DNA from: Sphingobacterium mizutaii | GTDB taxonomy: Bacteria; Bacteroidota; Bacteroidia; Sphingobacteriales; Sphingobacteriaceae | Direction of reading: 5' to 3' | Assembly (NCBI RefSeq): GCF_900187125.1 | Contig: NZ_LT906468.1 | Location: forward strand, 4,092,001-4,156,000 | DNA length: 64,000 nt | In this document: positions 40,933-51,035 of the stretch, one piece after another | Position numbering within the stretch: the stretch's first letter is position 1 | Layout of the letters: the number at the start of each line of letters is the position of its first letter | The notes under the pieces: model-generated | What the model was told of the DNA's origin: nothing | Seen by the model: only the letters and a program-made list of their open reading frames with translations | The model's database searches: none | Program-made: the position numbers and the translations under genes

Positions 40933-43083
40933 TTATTTCAATATGATTTCATCCACAAATAACCAAGGGGGATTACCATCTCCGGGAAAGCCTTGTGGGA
41001 TTTTAGGATAGTGTTTTGTTTTCAACCGGATGAAGCTGATTTTCTGATTTGGGATAGCACAGGCAATCATTCGTTTATAGCGCACCTTATCCACCTTATC
41101 CAGATCAAGTTTGACCTTGTTCAGGAGTTTCAGGTTCAGGGAATCCGTTCCACCCCAAATTTCAACGTATTCTGGCGGGTAGATATGTTCATTATAGGAT
41201 TGTTTAATGCTGAGAGCAAGGGTATCCAAGGCAATAGCTTGATCAAAGGACATTGTGGTCGATAGATCATTTCCTTGAAAACCCAGCCATTTACCATCCG
41301 CGTTATTATTTCCACCGCTTTCCAGATCAAAGAAGCTTTGCTCCTTTCTAGCCTTATATTGTTGATTGGGTTTAGTTTCCAAAACGATTGTGTTTGGACT
41401 AAAGGATGTGGCATAGAAACTTTGATTGATTTCATTGCTTGGTAACCAACCATCTTTTACGGCTTTAACCCGCAACATCGCGTCTTTCTTCAATAGGACT
41501 GGCTCTTTGTAAATTTTGGCTGTTGAAGAATCAGGATGAGTTCCGTCCAGCGTATATCGCAATTGCACGCCTACAATGGGGTGGCTTAAAGAAAGGCTGA
41601 TTTCTTTTTGGAAAAAGCTTCGGTTAGGATTTATCCTTGGTGGCGTAAGGGCCAACTTTTGCGAATCATCGGTTTTAAATCCAGCATCTATTTTGATTGT
41701 TGGAAAATCTTTCCGGATAGCCTCCAGTTCTGCAGGTTTCAATGCAGTATTCCAAACGAATATCTTTCTCATATTTGGCAGTTTGACCAGAGATTTTATT
41801 CCATCAATAGACACTCCAGTACCGATTAGACTAACACTTTTCAGATTTTCATGGTCCTTCAACAAAGCTAGATCCTCATTTGTGATCTTGCTATTATTGA
41901 GGTTTAGCGTCCGGAGGTTTTTAAATTTATTGAGCGTTTGGATGTCCGCCTTTTTTATCGGCATGGAACTCAGGTTTACGGAGACTACCTGGTCCGCTAT
42001 AGGCGAAAGTTCAGAAAGGGATTTATCGGTAAAGAAATCCTTTCCATAAAAGTTTACATCCAATGCCGGAGAGCCGGCATCCAAAGGATTGATGATCCTG
42101 TAGGGTGTGTTCAATTTCTTCACTTCAGCCTCATCGGCAGCGGCGAATTCATAGGTCTCTGTTCCCGCAAAGCCATAGACAGATTTGACCGCTTGAAAAA
42201 GGGTGTCTTGTACGGCAAAGGCAGAAAGCGGAACATCAAATTTACCACCGCTTTGGATCCAAGCTCGTAATAGGGAGACTTCATCGATACTCAATTGCGG
42301 TTTGCCCTTTGGTGGCATTTTATGTTCATGTTCAATATCCAACAGGATGCGTTCGATCATTAAACTGGTTAAAGCATTCCCTGCTATAAAGACCTTACCA
42401 TTCTCCCCTCCTTTTAAGATAGAGCTGCTATCGGATAGAACAAGTCCGCCTTTAGGTTTGCTAGAGTTATGGCAACCCACGCACTTGGCCTGAAGGATAG
42501 GCATAACCGCATCTTCAAATACGATGGCTGTTTCAGCATCCAATTCCTTCGATTTCTTTTCCATGATCGGTGACATAATAAAATCCTCACCATGAGTAAG
42601 GGAGGCTCCAAAATGCCCGACCATCAGCAAAAGAACAATGGAAACATTCATGCCAACGGCAAAGACTTTTTGGTATCTGCCACTGGGATTGAAGCGGATA
42701 AAAGCCAGTAAGGCAAGGGTCAATAAAGATAGCCCCACGCCAGTATATTTATGGATTTCATAAGTCGTCCCTTCGAAACCGCCTTCTTTTGAAAGTAGCA
42801 ATCCCATAATGACAGTGATGGCAGTAAGCAAGGAACTGATAAACAACAAAGAATGGAGGATAGATTGAAGAGCCGGAACCTCTTTTTCCAAGCGACTGCG
42901 GAATAAGTACAAGATCCAGCAGATTACTAAGAGTACGATAGGAAAATGCAGCAGCAAGGGATGCATTCTACCCACGACCTGCAAATAGGCTGGTACTTGA
43001 ATGCTGTTTTCAAACAGCAGAAAGAAAATGATAAAGCTATTGAGGCCTATCAATATATTGAAATGCAAATTTTTGATCGTCAT
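40933..43083 (-). CDS. Membrane protein with DUF2231, planctomycete cytochrome, LRR and CHB_HEX_C domains
   Basis: 716 residues. Four to five N-terminal membrane helices form a DUF2231-like unit (about 10-165: VVGRMHPLLLHFPIVLLVIC). A PSCyt1-like domain follows with heme site CVGCHN and KMPPKGKPQLSIDEVSLLRA. Then come leucine-rich repeats (LRTLNLNNSKITNEDLALLK), a chitobiase-type C-terminal strand pair (ISLSLSHPIVGVQLRYTLDG) and a beta-sandwich tail. Such fusions are typical of Planctomycetes and some Bacteroidota. It probably anchors electron transfer from periplasmic sugar oxidation to the membrane. Confidence 0.8.
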   Translation of the reverse strand: MTIKNLHFNILIGLNSFIIFFLLFENSIQVPAYLQVVGRMHPLLLHFPIVLLVICWILYLFRSRLEKEVPALQSILHSLLFISSLLTAITVIMGLLLSKEGGFEGTTYEIHKYTGVGLSLLTLALLAFIRFNPSGRYQKVFAVGMNVSIVLLLMVGHFGASLTHGEDFIMSPIMEKKSKELDAETAIVFEDAVMPILQAKCVGCHNSSKPKGGLVLSDSSSILKGGENGKVFIAGNALTSLMIERILLDIEHEHKMPPKGKPQLSIDEVSLLRAWIQSGGKFDVPLSAFAVQDTLFQAVKSVYGFAGTETYEFAAADEAEVKKLNTPYRIINPLDAGSPALDVNFYGKDFFTDKSLSELSPIADQVVSVNLSSMPIKKADIQTLNKFKNLRTLNLNNSKITNEDLALLKDHENLKSVSLIGTGVSIDGIKSLVKLPNMRKIFVWNTALKPAELEAIRKDFPTIKIDAGFKTDDSQKLALTPPRINPNRSFFQKEISLSLSHPIVGVQLRYTLDGTHPDSSTAKIYKEPVLLKKDAMLRVKAVKDGWLPSNEINQSFYATSFSPNTIVLETKPNQQYKARKEQSFFDLESGGNNNADGKWLGFQGNDLSTTMSFDQAIALDTLALSIKQSYNEHIYPPEYVEIWGGTDSLNLKLLNKVKLDLDKVDKVRYKRMIACAIPNQKISFIRLKTKHYPKIPQGFPGDGNPPWLFVDEIILK

Positions 43084-43096
43084 TTAGCTTCCCCGT

Positions 43097-44575
43097 TTAT
43101 GCTAAGATATCCTTGACTACATTACCCGCTACATCGGTCAACCGATATCTTCTTCCCAAATGCTTAAAGGTTAGTTTTTCATGATCCAGACCAAGTGTAT
43201 GTAAAATGGTAGCATGGAAATCATGCACATGCACTGGGTTTTTTACAATATTGTAGCCAAGTTCATCCGTTTCACCATAGACCATCCCGGGCTTGACACC
43301 CCCACCTGCCATCCAAATGCTGAAGCATCGTGGGTGATGGTCACGACCATAATTATCCACGGTCAATCCACCTTGGCAATAGTTAGTTCGGCCAAATTCT
43401 CCGCCCCATATCACCAGGGTTTCATCTAAGAGCCCCCTTTGCTTAAGGTCGGAAACCAATGCTGCAGAAGCTTGATCCACATCCTTGGCTTGCATAGCCA
43501 TTTCATTTGGAAGACCTCCATGTTGATCCCAACCTTGATGGTAGAGTTGCACGAAACGCACTCCATTCTCAGAAAGCTTTCGAGCCAATAGACAATTTGC
43601 TGCATAGGTTCCGGGGACCAAACACTCGGGTCCATACATTTTGATGATATGGTCAGGCTCTTTGGACAGATCGGTTACTTCCGGCACCGAAGTCTGCATC
43701 CTATAGGCCATTTCATATTGCTGGACCTTTGCCGTGATCTCTGGATCTTTAAAGGTTTCGAATTGCATGCTGTTCAATTCGGCAAGCTTATCCAATAGTT
43801 TTCTACGGCTCATCTTATCTGTTCCTTCAGGATTATTGAGATAAAGCACCGGGTCTGGACCTCCCATAAATTGCACTCCTTGATGCACAGAATCCAAGAA
43901 ACCGTTTGTCCAAAGTTTAGAATAGACTCCTTGTCCGTTTCCTTTGCCTTTTGAAACCAATACACAGAAGCCTGGCAAGTTTTGGTTTTCACTGCCCAGC
44001 CCATAACTCAACCAAGCACCCATACTTGCACGGCTCCCTTGCTGAGAGCCTGTTTGGAAGAAAGTGATTGCTGGGTCATGATTAATGGCATCTGTATGCA
44101 TGGATTTAATGATACAAAGGTCATCCACAATCTTCGCCATGTGGGGAAATAAACTACTTACCCAAGCTCGGCTTTGTCCGTATTGGGCAAAATCAAAATA
44201 AGAACCTACAAGTGGAAAGGTAGCTTGTCCGGCAGTCATACCAGTCAATCTTTGACCTCCGCGGATGGATTCAGGCAGATCTTGCCCAATCATTTCTCTT
44301 AGCTTGGGTTTATGGTCAAAAGATTCCAATTGGGAAACCCCACCGGATTGGAAAAGGTAAATAACTCGTTTCGCTTTTGGGGCAAAATGGGGCAAGGCTT
44401 TTTCAAAAGCTTCTTGGCTTCCAGGTTTGCCTGAAAAGAGGTCTGGAATCAATAAGGATCCTAAGGCAATACTTCCAATTCCTATGCTTAAACTCGATAA
44501 AAATTGTCTGCGGTTTTGAAACAGCTGAGCTTCTTTTACTTCTTTATCTAAGTTATTATCTGTCTTTTTTCTCAT
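43097..44575 (-). CDS. DUF1501 family protein (sulfatase-like fold, Tat substrate)
   Basis: The ATG at 44575 gives 492 residues; an upstream TTG would add three. A twin-arginine leader NRRQFLSSLSIGIGSIALGS precedes the DUF1501 domain, with PHFAPKAKRVIYLFQSGGVS, QLESFDHKPKLREMIGQDLP, QHGGLPNEMAMQAKDVDQAS, ETLVIWGGEFGRTNYCQGG and HHPRCFSIWMAGGGVKPGMV. DUF1501 proteins almost always pair with a DUF1549/DUF1553 protein, encoded here 28 bases upstream. The chemistry is unknown. Export in folded form suggests a bound cofactor or metal. Confidence 0.9.
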   Translation of the reverse strand: MRKKTDNNLDKEVKEAQLFQNRRQFLSSLSIGIGSIALGSLLIPDLFSGKPGSQEAFEKALPHFAPKAKRVIYLFQSGGVSQLESFDHKPKLREMIGQDLPESIRGGQRLTGMTAGQATFPLVGSYFDFAQYGQSRAWVSSLFPHMAKIVDDLCIIKSMHTDAINHDPAITFFQTGSQQGSRASMGAWLSYGLGSENQNLPGFCVLVSKGKGNGQGVYSKLWTNGFLDSVHQGVQFMGGPDPVLYLNNPEGTDKMSRRKLLDKLAELNSMQFETFKDPEITAKVQQYEMAYRMQTSVPEVTDLSKEPDHIIKMYGPECLVPGTYAANCLLARKLSENGVRFVQLYHQGWDQHGGLPNEMAMQAKDVDQASAALVSDLKQRGLLDETLVIWGGEFGRTNYCQGGLTVDNYGRDHHPRCFSIWMAGGGVKPGMVYGETDELGYNIVKNPVHVHDFHATILHTLGLDHEKLTFKHLGRRYRLTDVAGNVVKDILA

Positions 44576-44603
44576 GATTATCAATATTGTATTTCCCTTG
44601 ACC

Positions 44604-46973
44604 CTATCCTTTGTTCAATGTTTCTTCCAGATTATAAATGGCATGTACGACCGACATCAATGCGGCCAACTTCTCTTTCGGTAGAGAATTATCCTGCGGT
44701 GCTTCTCCAACATTCAAAAAAGAGGCTGCATCTTTTTTATTTTGTGTAAACCGAGTAAGTTCATCTTGATAATAAGACCCTAACAATTCCAATTCTTTTT
44801 CTGAAGGTTCTCGACAGAGCACCCTTTTAAAAACTTTATTGATATAATCGCTCTGTTTAAGATTTGGCTGATCCGACATGAGATTCGTGGAGTAGATCCT
44901 TGAAGCTTCCAAAATGGCAGGATCGTTCATCATGACCAATGCTTGCAGCGGTGTATTGGTCCTTTGCCTTTGGACTTCGCAGGCATCTCGATTGCTGGCA
45001 TCAAAAATCAGCATATTAGGCGGAGGCAAGGTCAATTTAAAGAAGACATACATCCCTCTGCGATAAAGATCCTGTCCATGGTCTTGTACATATTGCGCCA
45101 AAGCACCACGACCAGAACTGCTGACCTCCCAAATTCCTTCAGGTTGGTAAGGTTTGATACTCGGACCGCCAATTTTCCGGTTCAACAAACCGCTGGTCGC
45201 CAAGACCTGATCTCGAATCATCTGTGCGGGCAATCGCAACCTTTTCGCCCGAGCCAGGTAGATATTATCAGGATCTTTTTCCAAGTGTTTTTGTTCAATG
45301 ACAGAAGACTGTTTATAAGTGGCTGTACTGACCAGTTGTTTGATCAGTCGCTTAATGTTCCAGCCATTTTGCTGGAAGTCAACCGCCAACCAATCCAAGA
45401 GTTCTGGGTGGCTTGGGAGATCGCCTTGATTTCCGAAATCAGCAACAGAAGCCACCAATCCACGTCCGAAGATAAGTGCCCACATTTGGTTCACAAAGAC
45501 CCTAGAGGTCAAAGGATTTTTATCACTGAAGGTCCATTGCGCCAAGCCTAATCTATTGGAGGCATACTTGGTGCTATCAAAAGGCAACACCGCTTCTGGA
45601 GTTTGCGGATAGACACGTACCGTAGGGGCATCATAAACCCCTCTATCCAGAATAAAGGTAGGGCGGATACTATCTCTTTCCCCCATTACCGAAACAGTAA
45701 CATCCCCATCATCGGCATTTTGATTGATGAAATTGAGGATTCCTTTGATGTCCTCTTGGGTCACAGTCAGTCTCGGAGTTTTTGAAGGTCCTGAATTCAC
45801 TAATCCTTCCAAGCCTTTTTCCAAGGAATTATTGAAGAAGGCGTACATTCCATAATAGTTCTTTTGGGTAAAAGGATCATATTTATGGTCATGACACTGG
45901 GCACATTCCATGGTAATTCCTAAAATACCCTTTGCATAAGTATTGGTTTTGTCCAATCCATAGGCAACTCGGTATTCCTCCTCCACCACTCCACCTTCTT
46001 CGGTGATTTTATGGTTTCTATTGAATGCAGTAGCTAAAATTTGTTCTTTATTTGGATTTGGGAGTAAATCACCTGCCAATTGCCAAGTGACGAATTGGTC
46101 ATAAGGCATGTTTTCATTAAAGGCATGGATTACCCAATCTCGCCAAGGCCACTGGGTCCTGATATCATCATCTTGATAGCCATAAGAATCTGCATAGCGA
46201 GCAACATCCATCCAATGTAAAGCCATTTGTTCGCCAAAGGCAGGACTAGCCATAAGTTCATCGACCAGTTTTTCATAAGCTTGTGGTGAATCGTCCTTTA
46301 AGAAGCGTTCCATCAATTTTTCGTCAGGAGGCAAGCCAGTTAAATCCAGGCTCACCCTGCGCAGGAGTCTATTCTTATCTGCCTCAGGATTAGGCTTGAA
46401 CCCTGATTTGGTCATTTTATCCAACACAAAATTATCGACCTCGTTGTTTCCCCATTTAATTTTATCCTGCTGTGGCACTTCTGGTTTCTTAGGCGCAGTA
46501 AATGCCCAATGCGGCTTATAGACAGCTCCTTGTTCAATCCAACGTTCGATCAAATCGATTTCAAAATTGCTCAATGGTAAATTAGCTGCTGTCGGTGGCA
46601 TTTTAATGGACTCATCATCCGAGGTAATTCGAAGGAAAGCTTCACTGATATGAGGCTTTCCGGGAACCACAGCATGTTTTCCGGGACTTTCGGCAAGGGC
46701 TTTATAGGCACCTTCTTCGGTGTCTAATCTTAAACCTGCTTCACGGGTATTATTATCTGGACCATGGCAGGCAAAACACTTATCAGAAAGGATGGGTTTG
46801 ATATCATAATTATAGTCTACATATTTTGGCAGGACAAAACTACCCCCATCTGCCCCGTCTGATCCAGCACTAGGACGGCACATGGGCAATAGAAGGATCA
46901 ACAGTCCGAAGACTGAAAATACCGCAGCAATGGTGAGTGAATTTTTTGAAACTAGATTTTTTCTACACATCAT
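44604..46973 (-). CDS. PSCyt1/DUF1549/DUF1553 protein
   Basis: 789 residues with a membrane-spanning leader. A planctomycete cytochrome domain has heme site CFACHG (about 65-70) with RLDTEEGAYKAL and KMPPTAANLPLSNFEIDLIE. DUF1549 follows (DNFVLDKMTKSGFKPNPEAD then RLLRRVSLDLTGLPP, HWMDVARYADSYGYQDDDI), with a further CAQCHDHKYDPFTQ heme-like site. DUF1553 ends it (NPLTSRVFVNQMWALIFGRG, QRQRTNTPLQALVMMNDPAI). It is the obligate partner of DUF1501. Its position in an oxidation cluster suggests an electron-accepting role. Confidence 0.9.
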   Translation of the reverse strand: MMCRKNLVSKNSLTIAAVFSVFGLLILLLPMCRPSAGSDGADGGSFVLPKYVDYNYDIKPILSDKCFACHGPDNNTREAGLRLDTEEGAYKALAESPGKHAVVPGKPHISEAFLRITSDDESIKMPPTAANLPLSNFEIDLIERWIEQGAVYKPHWAFTAPKKPEVPQQDKIKWGNNEVDNFVLDKMTKSGFKPNPEADKNRLLRRVSLDLTGLPPDEKLMERFLKDDSPQAYEKLVDELMASPAFGEQMALHWMDVARYADSYGYQDDDIRTQWPWRDWVIHAFNENMPYDQFVTWQLAGDLLPNPNKEQILATAFNRNHKITEEGGVVEEEYRVAYGLDKTNTYAKGILGITMECAQCHDHKYDPFTQKNYYGMYAFFNNSLEKGLEGLVNSGPSKTPRLTVTQEDIKGILNFINQNADDGDVTVSVMGERDSIRPTFILDRGVYDAPTVRVYPQTPEAVLPFDSTKYASNRLGLAQWTFSDKNPLTSRVFVNQMWALIFGRGLVASVADFGNQGDLPSHPELLDWLAVDFQQNGWNIKRLIKQLVSTATYKQSSVIEQKHLEKDPDNIYLARAKRLRLPAQMIRDQVLATSGLLNRKIGGPSIKPYQPEGIWEVSSSGRGALAQYVQDHGQDLYRRGMYVFFKLTLPPPNMLIFDASNRDACEVQRQRTNTPLQALVMMNDPAILEASRIYSTNLMSDQPNLKQSDYINKVFKRVLCREPSEKELELLGSYYQDELTRFTQNKKDAASFLNVGEAPQDNSLPKEKLAALMSVVHAIYNLEETLNKG

Positions 46974-47301
46974 AATTTATGTTTAGTCAAATTATTACCT
47001 AAAAACCATCGATCTATCCCTTATCCCGGTTAGCATGGGAAAAAGAATTTTTTACAGTCGATATCCAACACAATCATAGATTGTATTTTGATGTTAGTTT
47101 TTATTTGGAGCCAAAGCTCCTTTTGAGGGTGTAGTATAAGGTTTAAGTTTCTTCAGAGCCAAATGTTTCCATTCATTAACTCAGAATCAACTGGTTATTG
47201 GAATCAAGTTAGTACAATTTTTTAACAAAAGGAAAGATTAATTGAATCGAAGAGAAAATACGCGTAATTATTACGTTACATGCCAATAAGTTAGGCCAAG
47301 C
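46974..47301. other. Gene-free gap of 328 bases
   Basis: The gap separates the DUF1553-DUF1501-cytochrome/LRR-propeller operon from the cytochrome c-PQQ operon. It is AT-rich and holds no open frame of note, no clear hairpin and no TAnnTTTG element that I can support. It probably carries the promoter of the DUF1553 operon and the end of the PQQ operon transcript. Confidence 0.4.
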
Positions 47302-47742
47302 TTATTGAAGCTTTGACGGGGAAGAAAGAATATAAGTGACCATGGCCTCGGCATCCTCTGCCGATAGTTTAGGATGCGCTTTCATTGCAACATGTCCCCA
47401 CGCTCCCGAGCCTCCATGAATGATTCTCTGCGCTAAGATCTTTATAAATACTTGTTGTCTTGGATAGCGGAGATCAATATCCTGAAAAGACGGCCCTAAC
47501 ACTTTTTTATTCTCTTTATGGCAGGTATAACAATCTGAATAGGAAAGCAGGACTTCCCCCTTTTGCCATGCTGCAGAATCTAGCTTTTCATCCTCGCCAG
47601 CAATAGCCCGAATGTACTCATCTCGTGTTTTCTGTGATTTTGCTTGTAATACTTCCGTTTTCTTCTCTACCCTTTCTTGGCAAGACCAGCAAAGGATCGA
47701 AAGAGCGGTAACATAGAGGATATTTCTTATTGAATTTTTCAT
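47302..47742 (-). CDS. Monoheme cytochrome c lipoprotein
   Basis: 146 residues with lipobox CWSC (Cys21). The heme site CYTCH lies in YSDCYTCHKENKKVLGPSFQ, and the distal Met may be in HVAMKAHPKLSAEDAEAMVT. This is the usual class I fold. Its ATG overlaps the stop of the PQQ dehydrogenase gene (ATGA), so the two are coupled. It is the probable electron acceptor of that enzyme. Confidence 0.88.
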   Translation of the reverse strand: MKNSIRNILYVTALSILCWSCQERVEKKTEVLQAKSQKTRDEYIRAIAGEDEKLDSAAWQKGEVLLSYSDCYTCHKENKKVLGPSFQDIDLRYPRQQVFIKILAQRIIHGGSGAWGHVAMKAHPKLSAEDAEAMVTYILSSPSKLQ

Positions 47743-49919
47743 TTTTTATCAGGTAAGGCAAAGGCAACATACGCATCTCCTTTTTTTCCACCCCATTTTG
47801 AGCCGCCGCAAGCAATAACAACAAATTGCTTTCCATTGACTTCGTATGTTGCAGGAGTAGCGACTCCAGGCGCTGGCAGGTCTGTTTCGAATAGAATTTT
47901 GCCATTGGATTTATTGATTGCCCGGAACTTCCCATCGGAGTTAGCGGCGATGAACAACAATCCACCAGAGGTAATGACAGATCCGCCGTAATTTTCCCTT
48001 CCGGTGGTTGGAATTCCTTTTTTCTTCAATTCTTCAAACTCACCGAATGGAATTTTCCAGACATACTCGCCAGTATTCAGGTCGATGGCATTGAGGGTTC
48101 CCCAAGGTGGATTCACGGCGGGATAGCCTTCTTGGGTCAGAAACTTATTATAGCCTGTAAAGGAATAATCCGGACTTTCATTTTCTTCTCCAGATGAAAT
48201 TTCTAGCGTTTCAGGTTTTCCTGCATATATTTCAGCTTGCTTTTTATCCATTTCAAGAACTAGGGAGGCGATTGCATTTTTTTCTGCTAAGCTCAAATGA
48301 TTAAAAGGCGGCATCATCCTTCTCCCAGTTGCTAGGAGTTCATTAAATTTTATGAGGCTATATTTCTTATCCACACCAATCAGCGTAGGGTAATCTCCAG
48401 CACCTAATCTTTCAGGTCCATGGCACGACATACAATGTTTTTTATAGAGAATAGCTCCCGCTTCAAGGTTTGTTTTCTTGGTATTTGTGGTCTTTTCCAA
48501 TTTGACCAGGTTGAGCACCCAGGTCATTTCATTTGAATTGACATAGAGAATACCAGTTTCAGGATCGAAAGACGGTCCTCCCCATTCTCCACCTCCGTCA
48601 TAACCGGGGAAGATCACTGTTCCGTTGATCGATGGCGGCGTATAGATGCCATGGGAATTATAGGATGCATATCTTTTCTTTATATCCTCATAGGATGAGG
48701 GCGATACCAAGGAGTTGAGGTCTTTTTCTGTCATCCCTTGTCTCGCAAATGGGGCTGGTTTTACAGGGAATGGCTGTGTTGGGGAAAGCACCTCGCCTTC
48801 AACAGCTCCGAAGGTAGGTACAGCACGCTCTTCGATGGGATAGATCGGAGTTCCAGTTTCACGGTCGAGGATAAAAACCAATCCTGTCTTTGTGGTTTGT
48901 ACAAGGGCATCGATTTTCTTCCCTTCTTTATTTAAAGTGACCAAAATAGGTGCACTTGATGGATCCATATCCCACACATCGTGATGTACAGTCTGGAAAT
49001 GCCATTTCCTTTTTCCGGTTTCGGCATCTAAAGCCAAAATACAATTTCCAAATAGGCCATCCCCTAAACGCTTTCCGCCATAGAAATCATTGGTCGGATT
49101 TCCTATCCCAGCGAAAACTAATCCTCGCTTTTCATCCAAGCTAAAGCCGGACCAAGCATTTGCAGACCCTTTGGTATTATAAGCGGTGCTATCTTTCCAG
49201 GTATCAAAACCAAATTCTCCTGGATGGGGAATGGTATGGAATATCCATAGCTGCTCGCCAGTCCTTACATCAAAAGCGCGGATATGTCCAGGGGTTTCCT
49301 CATCAACCTGACCACTTACTATAAAGAGGTCTTTATAGACCATCACGGGCGAGGTTGGAGTCATATTGGACTTCTTTTCATCGCGGCCTAAGCCTTTCCT
49401 TAGGTCAATTCCGCCTTGATCTCCAAAGGTTTTAATTAATGCTCCAGAGACGGCATCAATGGAATAAACATAAGGTCCCACGGTATAGATAATCCTCTTG
49501 TCTTCTGAACTAGACCAGTAAGTTACCCCTCGGTTCATATTCTCGCTATTACGGACCCATTTCCCGGTTTTCAAGGAATCACGGGGATCAAAAACCCAGA
49601 TTTCCTTGCCAGTTCCAGCCTCTAAGGCAAATAGCTTCATTTTTGGAGAAACGCCATATAGGATATTGTCGACGATAATGGGATTAGTTTCCATAGGACT
49701 GAATTTTAGACTATCAGCACCTTCAGAATGATAAATCCATGCGACTTCTAAATCTTTCACATTTTGGGTATCGATTTGCTGGAGATCAGCATATTTAATG
49801 TTTTCCTTTGACCCTCCTGCAACCGTCCAACTTTTGTATTGTTTTCCTAAATCCTTGTATTCCCCGCTACAGCATACGAAGAGGAGGAGCAGTAGGATTC
49901 CAAATAAATAGGAAAACAT
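47739..49919 (-). CDS. PQQ-dependent dehydrogenase with embedded cytochrome c domain
   Basis: The ATG at 49919 gives 726 residues with a lipoprotein-like leader (LLLLLFVCCSG). The eight-bladed quinoprotein propeller shows its W-motifs: GKEIWVFDPR, TGEQLWIFHT, TGKRKWHFQTVHHDVWDMDP and NTGEYVWKIPFGEF. A cytochrome c insertion (about 480-560) with CMSCHG and RRMMPPFNHLS interrupts the propeller. This layout matches membrane-linked sugar/alcohol dehydrogenases. Catalysis is periplasmic oxidation with electrons to the cytochrome. No PQQ biosynthesis genes are in the window, so the cofactor may be taken up or made elsewhere. The substrate is not known. Confidence 0.88.
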   Translation of the reverse strand: MFSYLFGILLLLLFVCCSGEYKDLGKQYKSWTVAGGSKENIKYADLQQIDTQNVKDLEVAWIYHSEGADSLKFSPMETNPIIVDNILYGVSPKMKLFALEAGTGKEIWVFDPRDSLKTGKWVRNSENMNRGVTYWSSSEDKRIIYTVGPYVYSIDAVSGALIKTFGDQGGIDLRKGLGRDEKKSNMTPTSPVMVYKDLFIVSGQVDEETPGHIRAFDVRTGEQLWIFHTIPHPGEFGFDTWKDSTAYNTKGSANAWSGFSLDEKRGLVFAGIGNPTNDFYGGKRLGDGLFGNCILALDAETGKRKWHFQTVHHDVWDMDPSSAPILVTLNKEGKKIDALVQTTKTGLVFILDRETGTPIYPIEERAVPTFGAVEGEVLSPTQPFPVKPAPFARQGMTEKDLNSLVSPSSYEDIKKRYASYNSHGIYTPPSINGTVIFPGYDGGGEWGGPSFDPETGILYVNSNEMTWVLNLVKLEKTTNTKKTNLEAGAILYKKHCMSCHGPERLGAGDYPTLIGVDKKYSLIKFNELLATGRRMMPPFNHLSLAEKNAIASLVLEMDKKQAEIYAGKPETLEISSGEENESPDYSFTGYNKFLTQEGYPAVNPPWGTLNAIDLNTGEYVWKIPFGEFEELKKKGIPTTGRENYGGSVITSGGLLFIAANSDGKFRAINKSNGKILFETDLPAPGVATPATYEVNGKQFVVIACGGSKWGGKKGDAYVAFALPDKK

Positions 49920-50235
49920 ATTTATAAAATGATTATTATTAGGTCTGCAATTCATGGGTACGGAGTAAGATTTAGGTTACCCTAAATTAATAAATAATTT
50001 AAAGGAAAATAGAAAAGAAAGCTGCTGACCTTAATTTAACCAATTATAACAGGATTTTAATACCTGAGCAGTAGAAAAGGCATATTTTGAGCGAATATGA
50101 AAGTTTTAAACCTAATCAAGAAAATACCACAACAATTGAATTTTAATATTTTTAATTAAATTTTGTATTTTGGCTAGACATCAATTTGGTGGATAAGATG
50201 AAAATGCCAAATTTAGATTAGTGGAAAAAAAGTAT

Positions 50236-50949
50236 ATGGAATTTTATAAGGATGAACCAAGCACACTCCTGGCAGTAGATTGTATCATTTTTGGGTTTGA
50301 TGGTGAATCTTTACAAATCCTACTGATCAAGAGAGGCTTTGAACCTGAAATCAATAATTGGAGTTTAATGGGCGGATTTGTACAGCCTGATGAGAGCCCG
50401 GATGAGGCTGCATCAAGGATTTTGTACAAGCTAACGGGATTGAACGATGTGTACATGGAACAATCAGCTGTTTTTGGCAAGCCCAATCGAGAAAAACATG
50501 GCCGAGTGGTGAGCATCACTTATTTCGCATTGATAGACAGCAAGGAATACCAACATATCCTTTCCGAAGAATTCAAAGCGAAATGGTTCCCAATTGATGA
50601 CTACCCTCCATTAATATTTGATCATGTAGAAATGATCAATACTGCAAAACGTTTATTACGCAGTAAGGCTGCCCTCTACCCTATCTTGTTTGAATTATTG
50701 CCAGAGAAGTTCACTTTGCCACAAATATCGAGTCTTTATGAGGCTGTTTATGATATTGTAATCGATAAAAGGAATTTCAATAGGAAATTACTCTCTTCTA
50801 ATCTGTTGATAAAATTAAACGAAAAGGATAAGGAGAATTCTAAAAAAGGGGCCTTTTATTATGTGTTGAATAAGGATATCTATAAGGATCAGATCATGTC
50901 GTTCTTACGGTACCTGCCAAGCTGGTCCGCACAGGATATGGGGATTTAA
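50236..50949 (+). CDS. araR: Nudix-related transcriptional regulator of arabinose use (AraR-type)
   Basis: The ATG at 50236 gives 237 residues starting MEFYKDEPSTLLAVDCIIFG; a GTG at 50221 adds five. The N-terminal Nudix fold (about 8-140) has SLMGGFVQPDESPDEAASRI, but the catalytic REUxEE core is degenerate (ILYKLTGL), so it senses rather than hydrolyses. A C-terminal winged helix (about 150-230) holds KFTLPQISSLYEAVYDIVID and FNRKLLSSNLLI. This is the layout of Bacteroides AraR, the NrtR-family arabinose regulator. It is divergent from the PQQ operon and faces the arabinose genes, which supports the assignment. Confidence 0.85.
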   Translation: MEFYKDEPSTLLAVDCIIFGFDGESLQILLIKRGFEPEINNWSLMGGFVQPDESPDEAASRILYKLTGLNDVYMEQSAVFGKPNREKHGRVVSITYFALIDSKEYQHILSEEFKAKWFPIDDYPPLIFDHVEMINTAKRLLRSKAALYPILFELLPEKFTLPQISSLYEAVYDIVIDKRNFNRKLLSSNLLIKLNEKDKENSKKGAFYYVLNKDIYKDQIMSFLRYLPSWSAQDMGI

Positions 50950-51035
50950 TACAAGTGAAGAATTAATAGCTTTACTTGAATGATTGCCCCAAAATTTAGA
51001 AACATTAAGGGGCAGTCCGATTTTGAAAGATCTGC

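Noticed and set aside
44943..45551. 202-codon open frame on the plus strand
   Set aside because: It is antisense to the DUF1549/DUF1553 gene and has no motif or plausible start context.
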